A stretch of 64,000 nt of DNA. Source: Actinomycetospora termitidis (lineage in GTDB: Bacteria > Actinomycetota > Actinomycetes > Mycobacteriales > Pseudonocardiaceae). Made by a program: the position numbers and the translations under genes. The stretch lies in contig NZ_JASVWF010000001.1 in assembly GCF_030286555.1 (NCBI RefSeq), positions 744,001 to 808,000 of the forward strand, read 5' to 3'. Positions 38,549 to 49,573 of this stretch are shown here, piece after piece. The notes below the pieces were generated by a model, which was not told the origin of the DNA, did no database searches, and saw only the letters and a list, made by a program, of their open reading frames with translations. Numbering within the stretch: the first letter of the stretch is position 1; each line of letters opens with the position of its first letter.

Positions 38549-39283
38549 TCAGCTCCCGGGGCGGCGGATCTGCTGGGTGGGGGCGTCGGCGTTCGCGCCG
38601 TCCAGGGTGTCCTCGGCGAGCCCCTGCGCCCCGAGCTTCTTCTCGCGTCGCGCCTGGATCAGCTCGACGGCGATCGGGATGAGCGACACGAGGACGACGA
38701 GGATCAGCATCGCCTCGATGTTGTTCTTGACGAACTCGAACTGGCCGAGCACCGCGCCGAGCAGCGTCACGCCCGCCGCCCAGAGCACGGCGCCGATCGC
38801 CGAGAAGGTCATGAACCGCTTCGCGTCCATGCGGCCGACGCCTGCCATCACGGTGATGAAGGTCCGGACGATCGGCACGAACCGGCCGAGCACGATGGCC
38901 CGGTTGCCGTACTTGTCGAAGAACTTCTGCGTCCGCTCGACGTTCTCCCGCTTGAACAGCTTCGAGTCCGGCTTGTCGAAGATCGCCGGGCCGGCCTTCC
39001 AGCCGATGCCGAACCCGACGACGTTGCCTGCGAAGGCCGCCACCACGAGGACCACGCAGACCAGCCACAGCGGCGTCTCGATGAGCCCCGTGGTGGCCGC
39101 GAGGCCGGTGATGAACAGCAGCGAGTCACCCGGCAGGAAGAACCCGATCAACAGGCCGCACTCGGCGAAGAGGATCAGCGCCACGCCCAGCAGGGCCCAT
39201 GGGCCCAGGCTGGAGATGATGTACTGCGGATCCAGCCACTGCGGGCCCAGGGCGACGACCGTGGTCGCGTCGGCGAGCGTCAC
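38549..39283 (-). CDS. DedA-family membrane protein
   Basis: 244 aa. Undecaprenyl-phosphate/phospholipid scramblase-type family (SNARE-associated/VTT domain). It has GFFLPGDSLLFITGLAA and GNVVGFGIGWKAG (re-entrant region), then KYGNRAIVLGRFVPIVRTFITVMAGVGRM, the most conserved DedA motif, with its essential arginines. About five hydrophobic helices are present and the C-terminal tail is cytoplasmic. The GTG start is preceded by GAGGAGG and, 8 nt upstream, a TACCGT hexamer. It neighbours fba as in M. tuberculosis (Rv0363c-Rv0364). Confidence 0.92.
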   Translation of the reverse strand: MTLADATTVVALGPQWLDPQYIISSLGPWALLGVALILFAECGLLIGFFLPGDSLLFITGLAATTGLIETPLWLVCVVLVVAAFAGNVVGFGIGWKAGPAIFDKPDSKLFKRENVERTQKFFDKYGNRAIVLGRFVPIVRTFITVMAGVGRMDAKRFMTFSAIGAVLWAAGVTLLGAVLGQFEFVKNNIEAMLILVVLVSLIPIAVELIQARREKKLGAQGLAEDTLDGANADAPTQQIRRPGS

Positions 39284-39380
39284 GCCTCCTCACGGTACTG
39301 GCCCGCCCTGAGCGTCCTCGCTGCGGTGGGGACGAAACGCCCGCAGGTGTCATGACCGGGCACGCAGCGTGCCCGCTCAC

Positions 39381-39926
39381 TCAGGCCGGGAGCAGCAGCG
39401 AGAGCACGCCGATCGCGGCGCCGACGGACCCGCCGGCCAGCAGCGACACCAGGCCCCACCAGGCCACGGTGCCCGCGCTCCACGTGCCCGGACCGTCCAC
39501 GGGCGGGGCGGGGGCCGGACCGGGTCGGGCTCCCTGCGGGTACGCGCCGTAGGCGTGGACGGGTCCCGACGGCGGGCCCTGCCGGGCCCCGGCGGGCATG
39601 GGCGGTGCCGGTCGCGGCGGAACCGGCCGCGGCCCCGGCGGGGGGAACGCGGTGCTGCCGGAGCGGGGCGCGGGGACGTCCGGGCGTGCCGGGGACCGGG
39701 TGGTCGGCGGTTCGGCGCCCTGCGGTGCGGCGGCGGACTCGGGAGCACCCGCGTCCGGCGCGGACCTCCGGCGGCCGAGCGGACGGAACCGGCGCGGCTT
39801 GGCCGGGCCGCTCCCCGTCGCGGGCGGGGCCGCGGGTTCCGACGTCGGGGGTACCCCGCGCGGCGTCGACACGCCGCCTGCCGCGTGGGCCCGCAGCGCC
39901 TCGGACAGCAGCCGCTCGTCATCCAT
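39381..39926 (-). CDS. Tail-anchored Pro/Ala-rich protein downstream of a sigma factor
   Basis: 181 aa. A short helix (DDERLLSEALRAHAAGG) at the N-terminus is followed by about 115 residues of Pro/Ala/Arg low complexity. One or two C-terminal transmembrane helices follow (TVAWWGLVSLLAGGSVGAAIGVLSLLLPA). No family is recognised. The first-in-operon sigma factor ends 84 nt upstream. Small membrane proteins next to SigE-family sigma factors are often anti-sigma factors, but no zinc-binding HxxxCxxC is present, so that role is only a possibility. Confidence 0.6.
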   Translation of the reverse strand: MDDERLLSEALRAHAAGGVSTPRGVPPTSEPAAPPATGSGPAKPRRFRPLGRRRSAPDAGAPESAAAPQGAEPPTTRSPARPDVPAPRSGSTAFPPPGPRPVPPRPAPPMPAGARQGPPSGPVHAYGAYPQGARPGPAPAPPVDGPGTWSAGTVAWWGLVSLLAGGSVGAAIGVLSLLLPA

Positions 39927-40010
39927 CGCGGGCGATCGTAACCGCGGCCTCCGACACGACCCCAGGGGTCGACACCCGCGGCGCGGCGGACGGCACCGGC
40001 GGCACGGTGG

Positions 40011-40766
40011 TCAGGGGGCTCCGCCGACGATCTTCGAGATGGCGTCCAGGCCGCGGCTGGCCGTGGACTTCACGGTGCCGCGGCTGATCCCGGTGGCCTC
40101 GGCGATCTCGGCCTCGGACAGCCCGCCGTAGTAGCGCAGCACGAGGACCTCGCGCTGGCGGCGCGGCAGCTGGCCCAGCGCGGAGACCACGGCCTGGTGC
40201 TCCGCGGAGAGCATGGCGAGCGACTCCGCCGAGCGGGCGTCGGCGGTGTGCGGCGGGGTGTACTCCCGGGCGGTGCGCCGCCGGCGCAGCACCGAGCGCG
40301 AGCCGTTGACCACCGCGGTGCGCAGGTAGCCCAGGGCGGCGTTCTCGTCGCGCAGCCGGGTCCAGTGCCGGTGCAGCCCGGTGAACGCCTCCTGGACGAC
40401 GTCCTCCGCGGTCGCCGGGTCGTCCACCAGCAGGATCGCCAGGCGGACGAACCGCATCCGGTGCTCGCGGTAGAGGTCCTCGAGGGTCCGCGGACCGTCG
40501 GCGGAGGGCTCCGGCGGGGGCGGCGGCGCCCCGGGCAGCAGGCCCGGCGGCGGGGGCCCCGGCCGGGGGGCCGGGGGATGCGTGGGACCGGACGGGCGCG
40601 GGCCCGCCCACCCGTTCCCGCCGCGGGCGGGCGGAGCGGCGGGGTGGACCACCGAGGCCTCCGCGCCGGTCATCGCGTCGAGCGCGCGCAGGCTGCCCAG
40701 CGTGCGTTCGATCGCGCTCTCGACCGGCTCGACCACGCCCCCGACGATAGACCAGCCCTCCGACAC
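40011..40766 (-). CDS. SigE-family (ECF) RNA polymerase sigma factor
   Basis: 251 aa at most. The first 95 residues are Pro-rich and the conserved part starts near TLEDLYREHRMRFVRLA, so an internal start is possible. Sigma2: LAILLVDDPATAEDVVQEAFTGLHRHW. Sigma4: LGQLPRRQREVLVLRYYGGLSEAEIAEATGISRGTVKSTASRGLDAI. This is the Streptomyces-type SigE50 family, usually acting in stress or cell-envelope responses. It is divergent from fba across 193 bp, and a membrane protein gene follows it. The signal and regulon are unknown. Confidence 0.88.
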   Translation of the reverse strand: MSEGWSIVGGVVEPVESAIERTLGSLRALDAMTGAEASVVHPAAPPARGGNGWAGPRPSGPTHPPAPRPGPPPPGLLPGAPPPPPEPSADGPRTLEDLYREHRMRFVRLAILLVDDPATAEDVVQEAFTGLHRHWTRLRDENAALGYLRTAVVNGSRSVLRRRRTAREYTPPHTADARSAESLAMLSAEHQAVVSALGQLPRRQREVLVLRYYGGLSEAEIAEATGISRGTVKSTASRGLDAISKIVGGAP

Positions 40767-40959
40767 CTTGTCCCGGGCCGCATCCGGAAACGGGACACCA
40801 CACCCGCTTCTGTCGTGGCACCGCCGAACGGGGGAGATCGGTCACGTCCGGCGCGGGTCTCGGGAGGCAGCGGACACCCGAGGAGGACGGGCATACTGCG
40901 GGCCGCGAGCGGGGTCCCCAGTACCGCCGACGACACGAACCGCACCAGGGAGCCACCTC

Positions 40960-41994
40960 ATGCCGATCGCGACCCCCGAGGTCTACAACGAGATGCTCGA
41001 CCGGGCGAAGGCGAACCGCTTCGCCTACCCGGCCATCAACTGCACCTCGTCGGAGACGATCAACGCCGCGCTGCGCGGGTTCGCGGAGGCCGAGAGCGAC
41101 GGGATCATCCAGTTCTCCACCGGGGGCTCGGAGTTCGGCTCCGGCCAGTCGGTGAAGGACATGGTGACCGGTGCGACCGCCCTGGCCGAGTTCGCCCACG
41201 TCGTCGCCGAGAAGTACTCGATCAACGTCGCGCTGCACACCGACCACTGCCCGAAGGACAAGCTGGACGGCTTCGTGCGCCCGCTGATCGGCATCTCGCA
41301 GGAGCGGGTGGACGCGGGGCAGAACCCGCTGTTCCAGTCGCACATGTGGGACGGCTCCGCCGTCGAGCTGCACGAAAACCTCGAGATCGCCCAGGAGCTC
41401 CTCGAGAAGGCCGCCAAGGCGAAGATCATCCTGGAGATCGAGATCGGCGTGGTCGGCGGCGAGGAGGACGGCGTCGCCAACGACATCAACGACAAGCTCT
41501 ACACCGCCGCGGGCGACTACGAGCACACCGTCGACGCCCTCGGCGCCGGCGAGAAGGGCCGCTACCTGCTCGCGGCGACCTTCGGCAACGTGCACGGCGT
41601 CTACAAGCCGGGCAACGTCAAGCTCAAGCCCTCGGTGCTCAAGGAGGGCCAGGAGGTCGCGGCCCGCAAGCTGGGGCTCTCCGAGGACTCGAAGCCGTTC
41701 GACCTCGTCTTCCACGGCGGCTCGGGCTCGCTGCTCGAGGAGATCCACGAGGCGCTGGACTACGGCGTCGTGAAGATGAACGTCGACACCGACGCCCAGT
41801 ACGCCTTCACCCGCCCGATCGCCGGGCACATGTTCTCGAACTACGACGGGGTGCTGAAGGTCGACGGCGAGGTCGGCAACAAGAAGGTCTACGACCCGCG
41901 CAGCTACCTCAAGGCCGCCGAGATCGGCATGGCGGAGCGCGTCGTCACCGCGTGCGAGAACCTCCGCTCGACCGGTCAGTCGCTGGCGAAGTAG
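40960..41994 (+). CDS. fba: Fructose-bisphosphate aldolase, class II
   Basis: 344 aa, ATG with AGGGAG 9 nt upstream. Zinc-dependent enzyme of glycolysis/gluconeogenesis. ALHTDHCPKDKLDGFV carries the first zinc histidine and catalytic Asp. EIGVVGGEEDGV is the class IIA signature, AATFGNVHGVYKPGNVKL holds another zinc histidine, and LVFHGGSGSLLEEI the third. NVDTDAQYAFTRP binds the substrate phosphate. Length and motifs match the mycobacterial enzyme. An R2 repeat begins 5 nt after the stop. Confidence 0.98.
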   Translation: MPIATPEVYNEMLDRAKANRFAYPAINCTSSETINAALRGFAEAESDGIIQFSTGGSEFGSGQSVKDMVTGATALAEFAHVVAEKYSINVALHTDHCPKDKLDGFVRPLIGISQERVDAGQNPLFQSHMWDGSAVELHENLEIAQELLEKAAKAKIILEIEIGVVGGEEDGVANDINDKLYTAAGDYEHTVDALGAGEKGRYLLAATFGNVHGVYKPGNVKLKPSVLKEGQEVAARKLGLSEDSKPFDLVFHGGSGSLLEEIHEALDYGVVKMNVDTDAQYAFTRPIAGHMFSNYDGVLKVDGEVGNKKVYDPRSYLKAAEIGMAERVVTACENLRSTGQSLAK

Positions 41995-41999
41995 CCCTT

Positions 42000-42057
42000 C
42001 CTCCCGGTGTCAGCAGTGCGGCCATGCTGACGCTGGACGTCACATTCGTGGGTGGTA
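42000..42057. repeat. R2 repeat, copy 1 (after fba)
   Basis: CCTCCCG, 2 nt, then GTCAGCA-N9-TGCTGAC (a 7-bp stem with loop GTGCGGCCA) and GCTGGACGTCAC, followed by ATTCGTGGGTGGTA. It starts 5 nt after the fba stop codon. The same core occurs after purD and purL. Confidence 0.8.
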
Positions 42058-42104
42058 CGACGGCGGGCGGGGCCGGCACCGGCGGACCGGGGACAATCGG
42101 GGCC

Positions 42105-42545
42105 ATGACGATCCCGACCGGTCCCTCCGCCGGGCACGGCCACAACCTGCTCGGCCCGCAGCCGACCCTCCTGCCCGCCGACCCCGCCGCCACCGACCGC
42201 CTCGACGCGGGGGAGTCGCCGGCCGCGGTCGCGGCGGACCACCCCACGTCGAGCGCGGCGTGGGCGACGCTCGCCGAGCAGGCCCTCGACGCGGGCGAGA
42301 CGATCGCCGCGTACGCGTACGCCCGCACCGGCTACCACCGCGGCCTCGACCAGCTGCGCCGCAACGGCTGGGCCGGCTTCGGGCCGGTGCCGTGGGAGCA
42401 CGTGCCGAACCGGGGCTTCCTGCGCGCGGTCGCCGTGCTGGCCAAGGCGAGCGGCACGATCGGGGAGCTCGACGAGGCCACCCGGTGCCGCGACCTGCTC
42501 GACGACTGCGACCCGGCCGCCGCCCCCGCGCTGGGCGTGGCCTGA
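42105..42545 (+). CDS. DUF3151 family protein
   Basis: 146 aa, cytosolic helical protein. The end of the protein (EHVPNRGFLRAVAVLAKASGTIGELDEATRCRDLLDDCDP) and the middle segment AYAYARTGYHRGLDQLRRNGWAGFGPVPWEH are characteristic of DUF3151 (Rv0360c-like), a conserved actinobacterial family of unknown function found near fba and purA. The helix pairs look TPR-like. The ATG is 7 nt after GACAAT, so it is a probable leaderless start. A terminator hairpin follows. Confidence 0.88.
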   Translation: MTIPTGPSAGHGHNLLGPQPTLLPADPAATDRLDAGESPAAVAADHPTSSAAWATLAEQALDAGETIAAYAYARTGYHRGLDQLRRNGWAGFGPVPWEHVPNRGFLRAVAVLAKASGTIGELDEATRCRDLLDDCDPAAAPALGVA

Positions 42546-42562
42546 ACCCTCCCCCGATGCGA

Positions 42563-42609
42563 ACGAACGGCACCCTCGCGCCCGTAGAAGCTGCGAGGGT
42601 GCCGTTCGT
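42563..42609. terminator. Hairpin after DUF3151
   Basis: Perfect 17-bp arms ACGAACGGCACCCTCGC and GCGAGGGTGCCGTTCGT with a 13-nt loop. It sits 17 nt after the stop and 18 nt before the FUSC start. It is of similar style to R1 but with different sequence. Confidence 0.75.
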
Positions 42610-42627
42610 GCCGGTCGGAGCGCCCCG

Positions 42628-43698
42628 ATGAGCCGGATCGGCACGTTCCTCGACTCTCGACGACGGCGGCTGCGCGACGCCGCGCTGCCCGTCCTGCAGT
42701 GCGCACTCGCGGCCGGCGCGGCCTTCGCGATCGCCCGGCACGTGGCCGGGCACGAGCTGCCGTTCTTCGCGCCGATCGCGTGCGTGCTGGTCCTCGGCAT
42801 CTCGGTGACCAACCGGCTGCGGCGCAGCGTCGAGCTGGCGCTCGGTGTGAGCGTCGGGGTCGGCGTGGGCGACGCGATCGTGCTCGTCATCGGCAGCGGC
42901 TGGTGGCAGATCGCGGTCGTCGTCGCGCTGGCCCTGCTCGTCGCGCTGCTGTTCGACGTCGGGGCGCTGCTGCTCAACCAGGCGGCGGTGTCGGCGGTCC
43001 TGGTGGCGACGCTGCAACCACCCGGCACGACGGCGGCCTTCTCCCGGTGGATCGACACGCTGATCGGGGCGGCTCTGGGCCTGCTGGTCGCCTCGGTGCT
43101 CCCGTCCAACCCGCTGACCGCCGCCCGGCGCACCGTCGACGCCCTGCTCGCCGAGCTGGAGGAGGCCCTGCGCGGCGCGGCCGAGAGCATCGAGTCGGCG
43201 GACCCGGAGACCGGCGCCCGGGTGCTGGAGCGCATCCGGGCGAGCCAGCGGGCGGTGGACGCCTTCGAGGGCGCCGTCGACGCGGGCTACGAGATCACGC
43301 GGATCGCCCCGGGCCGCCGACGGCACCGCGGCGAGCTGTCCCGCCTGCGCACCGCCACCGACCCGCTCGACCTCGCCGTGCGCAACGCCCGGGTGCTGGT
43401 CCGGCGGGCGGTGTCGGCGGAGACCGACGGCGAGCCGGTGGGCGACGACGTGGCCCCGACGCTGCGGGCGCTCGCCGACGCCGTGGGTCTGCTGCGGGTC
43501 GACCTGGGCGGCGGGCACCGGCTCGACGGGGTCGAGATCGCGGTCCTCGACGTCGCCGCCCGGCTGCCGCGCGGCGGGGGCGGGTTCTCGGCGGACGTGG
43601 TGGTCGCGCAGATGCGCTCGATCGTCACCGACCTGCTGTGCGCGACCGGGATGGACCGGGAGGCCGCGCGGACCGCGGCGTCCGCGAGTCGACGCTGA
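42628..43698 (+). CDS. FUSC-family membrane protein (aromatic acid exporter-like)
   Basis: 356 aa. The N-terminal half contains about six helices (LQCALAAGAAFAIARHV, FFAPIACVLVLGISV, LALGVSVGVGVGDAIVLVI, IAVVVALALLVALLF, LNQAAVSAVLVATLQPP, LIGAALGLLVASVLP), the layout of FUSC/ArAE transporters. The cytoplasmic half is helical and charged (RTVDALLAELEEALRGAAES). Such proteins export aromatic acids or stress metabolites, and the substrate is unknown. A terminator precedes it, so it probably has its own promoter. Confidence 0.85.
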   Translation: MSRIGTFLDSRRRRLRDAALPVLQCALAAGAAFAIARHVAGHELPFFAPIACVLVLGISVTNRLRRSVELALGVSVGVGVGDAIVLVIGSGWWQIAVVVALALLVALLFDVGALLLNQAAVSAVLVATLQPPGTTAAFSRWIDTLIGAALGLLVASVLPSNPLTAARRTVDALLAELEEALRGAAESIESADPETGARVLERIRASQRAVDAFEGAVDAGYEITRIAPGRRRHRGELSRLRTATDPLDLAVRNARVLVRRAVSAETDGEPVGDDVAPTLRALADAVGLLRVDLGGGHRLDGVEIAVLDVAARLPRGGGGFSADVVVAQMRSIVTDLLCATGMDREAARTAASASRR

Positions 43699-43716
43699 CG
43701 AGGGGCCGAGGACGGA

Positions 43717-44093
43717 CTACGACGCCTTCGGCAGCGGCCGGTCCACCACGTCGGCCGGCGCGATGTCGACGACCAGGGGATCGACGGCCTGGAGGTGACG
43801 CTGCGCGACGGGTCGTGACTCGAGACGCAGCGGGGGACGCACCGTCCGCTTCCGCGCCCCGACGTCGAGCACGCGGGACTCGAAACGCTCGAGGAGCACG
43901 GTCGCGATCAGCAGGAGCAGGGGGATGAGGACCGCGACCAGCATGAACAGACCGTACCCCCCGCGTGAGTGACCTGAACCTGATCCATTCCAGGTCGGTC
44001 CGATCGTCGTATCCCCCGCTACGGCAGGTGTGTCATCACTCACGTCCTCGACCCGCTGATGACGACGCACGTTTCCCGGACGTTCACCCAGGG

Positions 44094-44097
<4 letters not shown>
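43717..44097 (-). CDS. Small single-pass membrane protein
   Basis: 126 aa if started at GTG 44097, which overlaps the upstream stop by 4 nt (GTGA). An internal GTG (VSDDTPAVAGD) would give a shorter form. One central transmembrane helix (GLFMLVAVLIPLLLLIATVLLE) is present, with the C-terminus cytoplasmic and basic. No family is recognised. It is second gene of a unit with the Rv0358-like gene and convergent with FUSC (18 nt apart). Confidence 0.5.
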
Positions 44098-46165
<2,068 letters not shown>

Positions 46166-46187
46166 CGCGCTCACGTAGCCTGGACGG

Positions 46188-46475
46188 GTGGGCGCCTGTG
46201 AACACCTCATCGCTTCGAAGGACGTCGACCCACCGGTCCCGGACGTCGAACGCGGGGCGCCGGGGCTGATCTGCCCGGACTGCCACGAGGCCGGGTACGA
46301 CGTCTGGGCGCACCTGCGGATGTGCCTCACCTGCGGGCACGTCGGCTGCTGCGACTCCAGCCCGTACCGGCACGCGTCGGCCCACTTCACCGACAGCGGG
46401 CACGCGGTGATGGAGTCGTTCGAGCCCGGCGAGTCCTGGCGCTGGTGCTACCTGGACCGTCGGTTGCTTCCCTAG
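46188..46475 (+). CDS. UBP-type zinc-finger protein
   Basis: 95 aa. Cys/His pattern of the ubiquitin-hydrolase zinc finger: CEHL near the N-terminus, CPDCHEAGYDVWAHLRMCLTCGHVGCCDSSPYRHASAHFTDSGHAV, ending in ESWRWCYLDRR. Standalone bacterial members are common in actinobacteria, and their ligand (free C-terminal peptides in eukaryotes) is unknown. The GTG start is 6 nt after TAGCCT, so it is probably leaderless and not read from purA, whose stop is 22 nt upstream. Confidence 0.9.
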   Translation: MGACEHLIASKDVDPPVPDVERGAPGLICPDCHEAGYDVWAHLRMCLTCGHVGCCDSSPYRHASAHFTDSGHAVMESFEPGESWRWCYLDRRLLP

Positions 46476-46505
46476 AGGTGGCCTTCGGCCTCGTGAGGGG
46501 CGAAC

Positions 46506-47648
46506 CTACGACCAGGCGGCGATCGCGGTGTCCGGGTTGTCGCTGAACAGGCCCTCGATCCCGAGCGCGCGGTACTGCGCGTACTCGCCGAACGCGTCGC
46601 CGTAGGTCGACTTCGGGGCACCTGGCGCATTCCGCTGCTGGGGCGGCGGGAGGAACTCGTTCTCGTTGCGGAACGTGTAGGGCATCGTCCTCAACCCGGC
46701 GGCCCGCGCGTCGCCGGCCAGCGTCGTCGGCACCCCGGTCGGGGCGATCACCCGCTCCTTCGTCGGGCCGATCCACGTCGCGTAGGTCGCGACCTCCTGC
46801 AGCCCGCGGGCCGAGACGAGGTCGTCGAAGGTGCGCGGGTCGCGGGCGGCGACGAAGTCGGCCGGTGCCTTGTCGCCCGAGTCGACGAGCTGCAGCAGCG
46901 GGCAGGCGACCTGGGACTTCAGCGCCTTGAGGTTCGCCACCTCGAACGACTGGATGATCACCTGCGGGTCCTCCGCCAGCCCGCGGCGGCGCAGCACCTC
47001 CACCAGCGCGGGCTCGACCGGCACCCCGACCGACGCGTGCCACGTCGAGTGCTTGACCTCCGGGAGGACCCCGACGCGCCGGTTCAGCTCCCGGGACAGC
47101 TCGTCGAGCAGGTCCAGGACCTCGTCGAAGGTGAGCAGCGGGTCGCGGCCGTCGTAGAGCGTGTTGTGCGGCCGGGTGGCGGGGATGCGCTCGACCGCGC
47201 GGAGGGTCTTCAGCTCGGCCAGGGTGAAGTCGACCGTGAACCAGCCGTCGTAGGAGGTGCCGTCGATGACGACGGTCCGGCGGCGGTTCGCGAACTCCGG
47301 GTGCCGTGCGACGTCCGTGGTGCCGCCGATCTCCGGCTCGTGCCGGGCGACGAGCTTCCCGTCCTTCGTCGAGCACAGGTCGACGTCGACCGCGTCCGCG
47401 CCCATCCGCGCGGCCAGCGAGTACGACGATGCCGTGTGCTCCGGCCGGTAGCCCGACGCGCCGCGGTGCCCGACGATCGTCACCTGGCCTCGTCCGGACG
47501 GAGGCTGCCCGGGTTGGGGCGCCGCGGCCGGCGTCGACGTGCCCGTTGCCGGCGCGGCCGCGGGCGCGCTGTCCGAGCACGCGGCGAGACCCGCGGCCGC
47601 GGCGAGTCCTCCGGCGGTGGTGAGCGCGGCACGTCGCGAGAACGGCAT
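46506..47648 (-). CDS. Exported glycerophosphodiester phosphodiesterase (lipoprotein)
   Basis: 380 aa. The N-terminus [20 protein letters not shown] combines a twin-arginine motif with a lipobox (GLAAC, cysteine near 24), so it is probably Tat-exported and lipid-anchored. GDPD fold: [18 protein letters not shown] (catalytic His and Arg), [24 protein letters not shown] with metal ligands and second His, [13 protein letters not shown], and C-terminal [11 protein letters not shown]. It hydrolyses glycerophosphodiesters to glycerol-3-phosphate outside the membrane, scavenging phosphate and glycerol. It is divergent from purD. Confidence 0.93.
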   Translation of the reverse strand: MPFSRRAALTTAGGLAAAAGLAACSDSAPAAAPATGTSTPAAAPQPGQPPSGRGQVTIVGHRGASGYRPEHTASSYSLAARMGADAVDVDLCSTKDGKLVARHEPEIGGTTDVARHPEFANRRRTVVIDGTSYDGWFTVDFTLAELKTLRAVERIPATRPHNTLYDGRDPLLTFDEVLDLLDELSRELNRRVGVLPEVKHSTWHASVGVPVEPALVEVLRRRGLAEDPQVIIQSFEVANLKALKSQVACPLLQLVDSGDKAPADFVAARDPRTFDDLVSARGLQEVATYATWIGPTKERVIAPTGVPTTLAGDARAAGLRTMPYTFRNENEFLPPPQQRNAPGAPKSTYGDAFGEYAQYRALGIEGLFSDNPDTAIAAWS

Positions 47649-47727
47649 GCGCGCGATGGTTTCCCGACGGCGGGTGGCGCCGCCACCCGGGGTGGGTGAA
47701 CACCGGGTGCGGGCGCGAGGGCCGGGT

Positions 47728-47784
47728 CGAGCGAGCACCTGCGGTCGGGCCCGGGGCCGGAGGACCGCCGAGGGTGCTCGCTCG
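47728..47784. promoter_or_regulatory. Two-step hairpin between divergent GDPD and purD
   Basis: Outer arms CGAGCGAGCACC/GGTGCTCGCTCG and inner arms GCGGTC/GACCGC. The GAGCGA core recalls R1, yet this copy lies in a divergent promoter region just before the purD -10 (TAGGGT, 47795-47800). It may insulate the two promoters or act as an operator. Confidence 0.5.
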
Positions 47785-47808
47785 CGCCGGGCCGTAGGGT
47801 CGGCCCCC

Positions 47809-49092
47809 GTGCGCGTCCTGGTCATCGGGTCCGGAGCCCGCGAACACGCCCTGCTGCTCGCCCTGGCGGCCGACCCGGCGGTGACGGCGCTCGCCGCGGC
47901 CCCCGGCAACGCCGGCACCGCGGCCGTGGCCGAGCACCCCGGTCTGGCCGACCCCCTATCGGCGTGCTCAGGCTCATTGTCGGGAGCCACGGCGGTGGTG
48001 GACCTGGCCCGGCGGTGGCGGGCCGACCTCGTCGTCGTCGGGCCGGAGGCGCCGCTGGTCGCGGGCGTCGGTGACGCGCTGCGCGAGGCCGGGATCCCGT
48101 GCTTCGGGCCGTCGGCGGAGGCGGCGCGGATCGAGGGGTCGAAGGCGTTCGCGAAGGACGTCATGGCGGCGGCCGGGGTGCCGACGGCGCGCTCCGAGGT
48201 CGTGGACGGGCCCGCCCACCTCGACGCCGTGCTCGCGCGGTTCGACGCGCCGTGGGTGGTGAAGGACGACGGGCTCGCGGCCGGCAAGGGCGTGCTGGTC
48301 ACGGCCGAGTACGACGACGCCCGGGCCCACGCGATGGCGGTGCTGGAGGCGGGGCACCCGGTGCTGGTCGAGTCGTTCCTCGACGGGCCCGAGGTGTCGC
48401 TGTTCTGCTGCGTCGACGGCACCGACGTGGTGCCGCTGCTGCCCGCGCAGGACTCGAAACGGCTCGGCGACGGCGACGTCGGCCCGAACACCGGCGGGAT
48501 GGGCGCCTACGCGCCGCTGCCGTGGGCGCCGGACGGGCTGGTGGACGACGTCGTCGCGACCGTCGTGCGGCCGGTCGCCGAGGAGATGGCGCGACGCGGC
48601 ACCCCGTTCTCGGGCCTGCTGTACGCGGGGCTGGCGCTGACCTCGACGGGCCCGCAGGTCGTGGAGTTCAACTGCCGGTTCGGCGACCCGGAGACGCAGG
48701 CGGTGCTGGCGCTGCTGCGGTCGTCGGCGTCGTCGTTGCTGCTCGCGACGGCGACCGGCCGACTGAGCGCCGAGCCCGCCCCGACGTGGGCGGAGGGCTA
48801 CGCCGTGACGGTGGTCGTGGCCGCCGAGGGCTATCCGGGGGCGGTGCGCACCGGCGAGGTGATCATCGGGACCGACGGCGACGGCGTGCTCCACGCGGGC
48901 ACCCGGCGCCGGGACGACGGGGCGGTGGTCTCGGCGGGCGGCCGGGTCCTGTCGGTCGTGGGGACCGGCGCCTCGCTGGAGGACGCCCGCGCCGACGCCT
49001 ACCGCCGGATCGACGGCATCCGGCTGCCCGGGGCGCACTGGCGCACCGACATCGGGCTCGCGGCGGTGGAGGGCCGGGTCGCGGTGGGGTGA
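47809..49092 (+). CDS. purD: Phosphoribosylamine-glycine ligase
   Basis: 427 aa from GTG 47809, 8 nt after TAGGGT (leaderless). ATP-grasp enzyme of the second step of purine synthesis. It has [82 protein letters not shown] and [15 protein letters not shown]. Compared with relatives there is an extra segment of about 10 residues ([13 protein letters not shown] 47959-47988) of lower GC after HPGLADP, probably a surface loop. An R2 repeat starts 5 nt after the stop. Confidence 0.96.
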   Translation: MRVLVIGSGAREHALLLALAADPAVTALAAAPGNAGTAAVAEHPGLADPLSACSGSLSGATAVVDLARRWRADLVVVGPEAPLVAGVGDALREAGIPCFGPSAEAARIEGSKAFAKDVMAAAGVPTARSEVVDGPAHLDAVLARFDAPWVVKDDGLAAGKGVLVTAEYDDARAHAMAVLEAGHPVLVESFLDGPEVSLFCCVDGTDVVPLLPAQDSKRLGDGDVGPNTGGMGAYAPLPWAPDGLVDDVVATVVRPVAEEMARRGTPFSGLLYAGLALTSTGPQVVEFNCRFGDPETQAVLALLRSSASSLLLATATGRLSAEPAPTWAEGYAVTVVVAAEGYPGAVRTGEVIIGTDGDGVLHAGTRRRDDGAVVSAGGRVLSVVGTGASLEDARADAYRRIDGIRLPGAHWRTDIGLAAVEGRVAVG

Positions 49093-49097
49093 GCTCG

Positions 49098-49157
49098 CCT
49101 CCCGGGACGTCAGCAGTGCGGCCATGCTGACGCTGGACGTCACGATCATGGGTGGTA
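49098..49157. repeat. R2 repeat, copy 2 (after purD)
   Basis: CCTCCCG, 4 nt, then the same GTCAGCA-N9-TGCTGAC stem and GCTGGACGTCAC, followed by GATCATGGGTGGTA. It is identical to copy 1 across the 35-bp core and again in TGGGTGGTA. It begins 5 nt after the purD stop. Confidence 0.8.
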
Positions 49158-49225
49158 TGCCGAGGCCCTCGCGGGATCTCCGGAACGACCACCACGTCGT
49201 GCGGCACCGACCTAATCTCCTGCGC

Positions 49226-49567
49226 ATGCCCGACGTCGTCTACGGCACCGCCGCCCTCGAGCAGGCGCGCTCCGAGGTGGCCACGCACGCGCGTCGTCTC
49301 CCGGCCCTCGCGGACCTGCTGGGCCCGGCGGGGCAGTCGTCGGGGGTCGGTGGGCTGCGCTCGGCGGGGCTGCTGGCGGGGGCGCTCGCGGACTGTCGTG
49401 CCGCGCTGGAGACCGAGCTGACCGCGGGCGGCGCACGCCTCGACGAGACCGACCGTGCTCTCGACGCCACGCTGCGCTCCATGCAGGCCGCCGAGACCGA
49501 CACCGCCGGATCGCTGGGCGCCCGGTCGTTCGCCTCGGGGGCGCGGGGCTTCGCGGCACTCGGGTAG
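49226..49567 (+). CDS. Type VII secretion-associated small helical protein (EspC-like candidate)
   Basis: 113 aa, helical, no signal peptide. An N-terminal helix (VVYGTAALEQARSEVATHARRLPALADLL) and a C-terminal helix (LETELTAGGARLDETDRALDATLRSMQAAE) form the long hairpin typical of EspC/WXG-like substrates. A Gly-rich tail follows. The ATG lies 7 nt after TAATCT, so it is probably leaderless. The next gene, 6 nt on, has a WXG100-like N-terminus, suggesting a secreted pair. No ESX core genes are in the window. Confidence 0.6.
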   Translation: MPDVVYGTAALEQARSEVATHARRLPALADLLGPAGQSSGVGGLRSAGLLAGALADCRAALETELTAGGARLDETDRALDATLRSMQAAETDTAGSLGARSFASGARGFAALG

Positions 49568-49573
49568 GCGCAC

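Noticed and set aside
42025-42045. Short peptide MLTLDVT as a leader-peptide gene in R2
   Set aside because: No ribosome-binding site precedes the ATG, the frame has no common stop position among copies, and the opposite strand is equally open. DNA-level conservation suffices to explain it.
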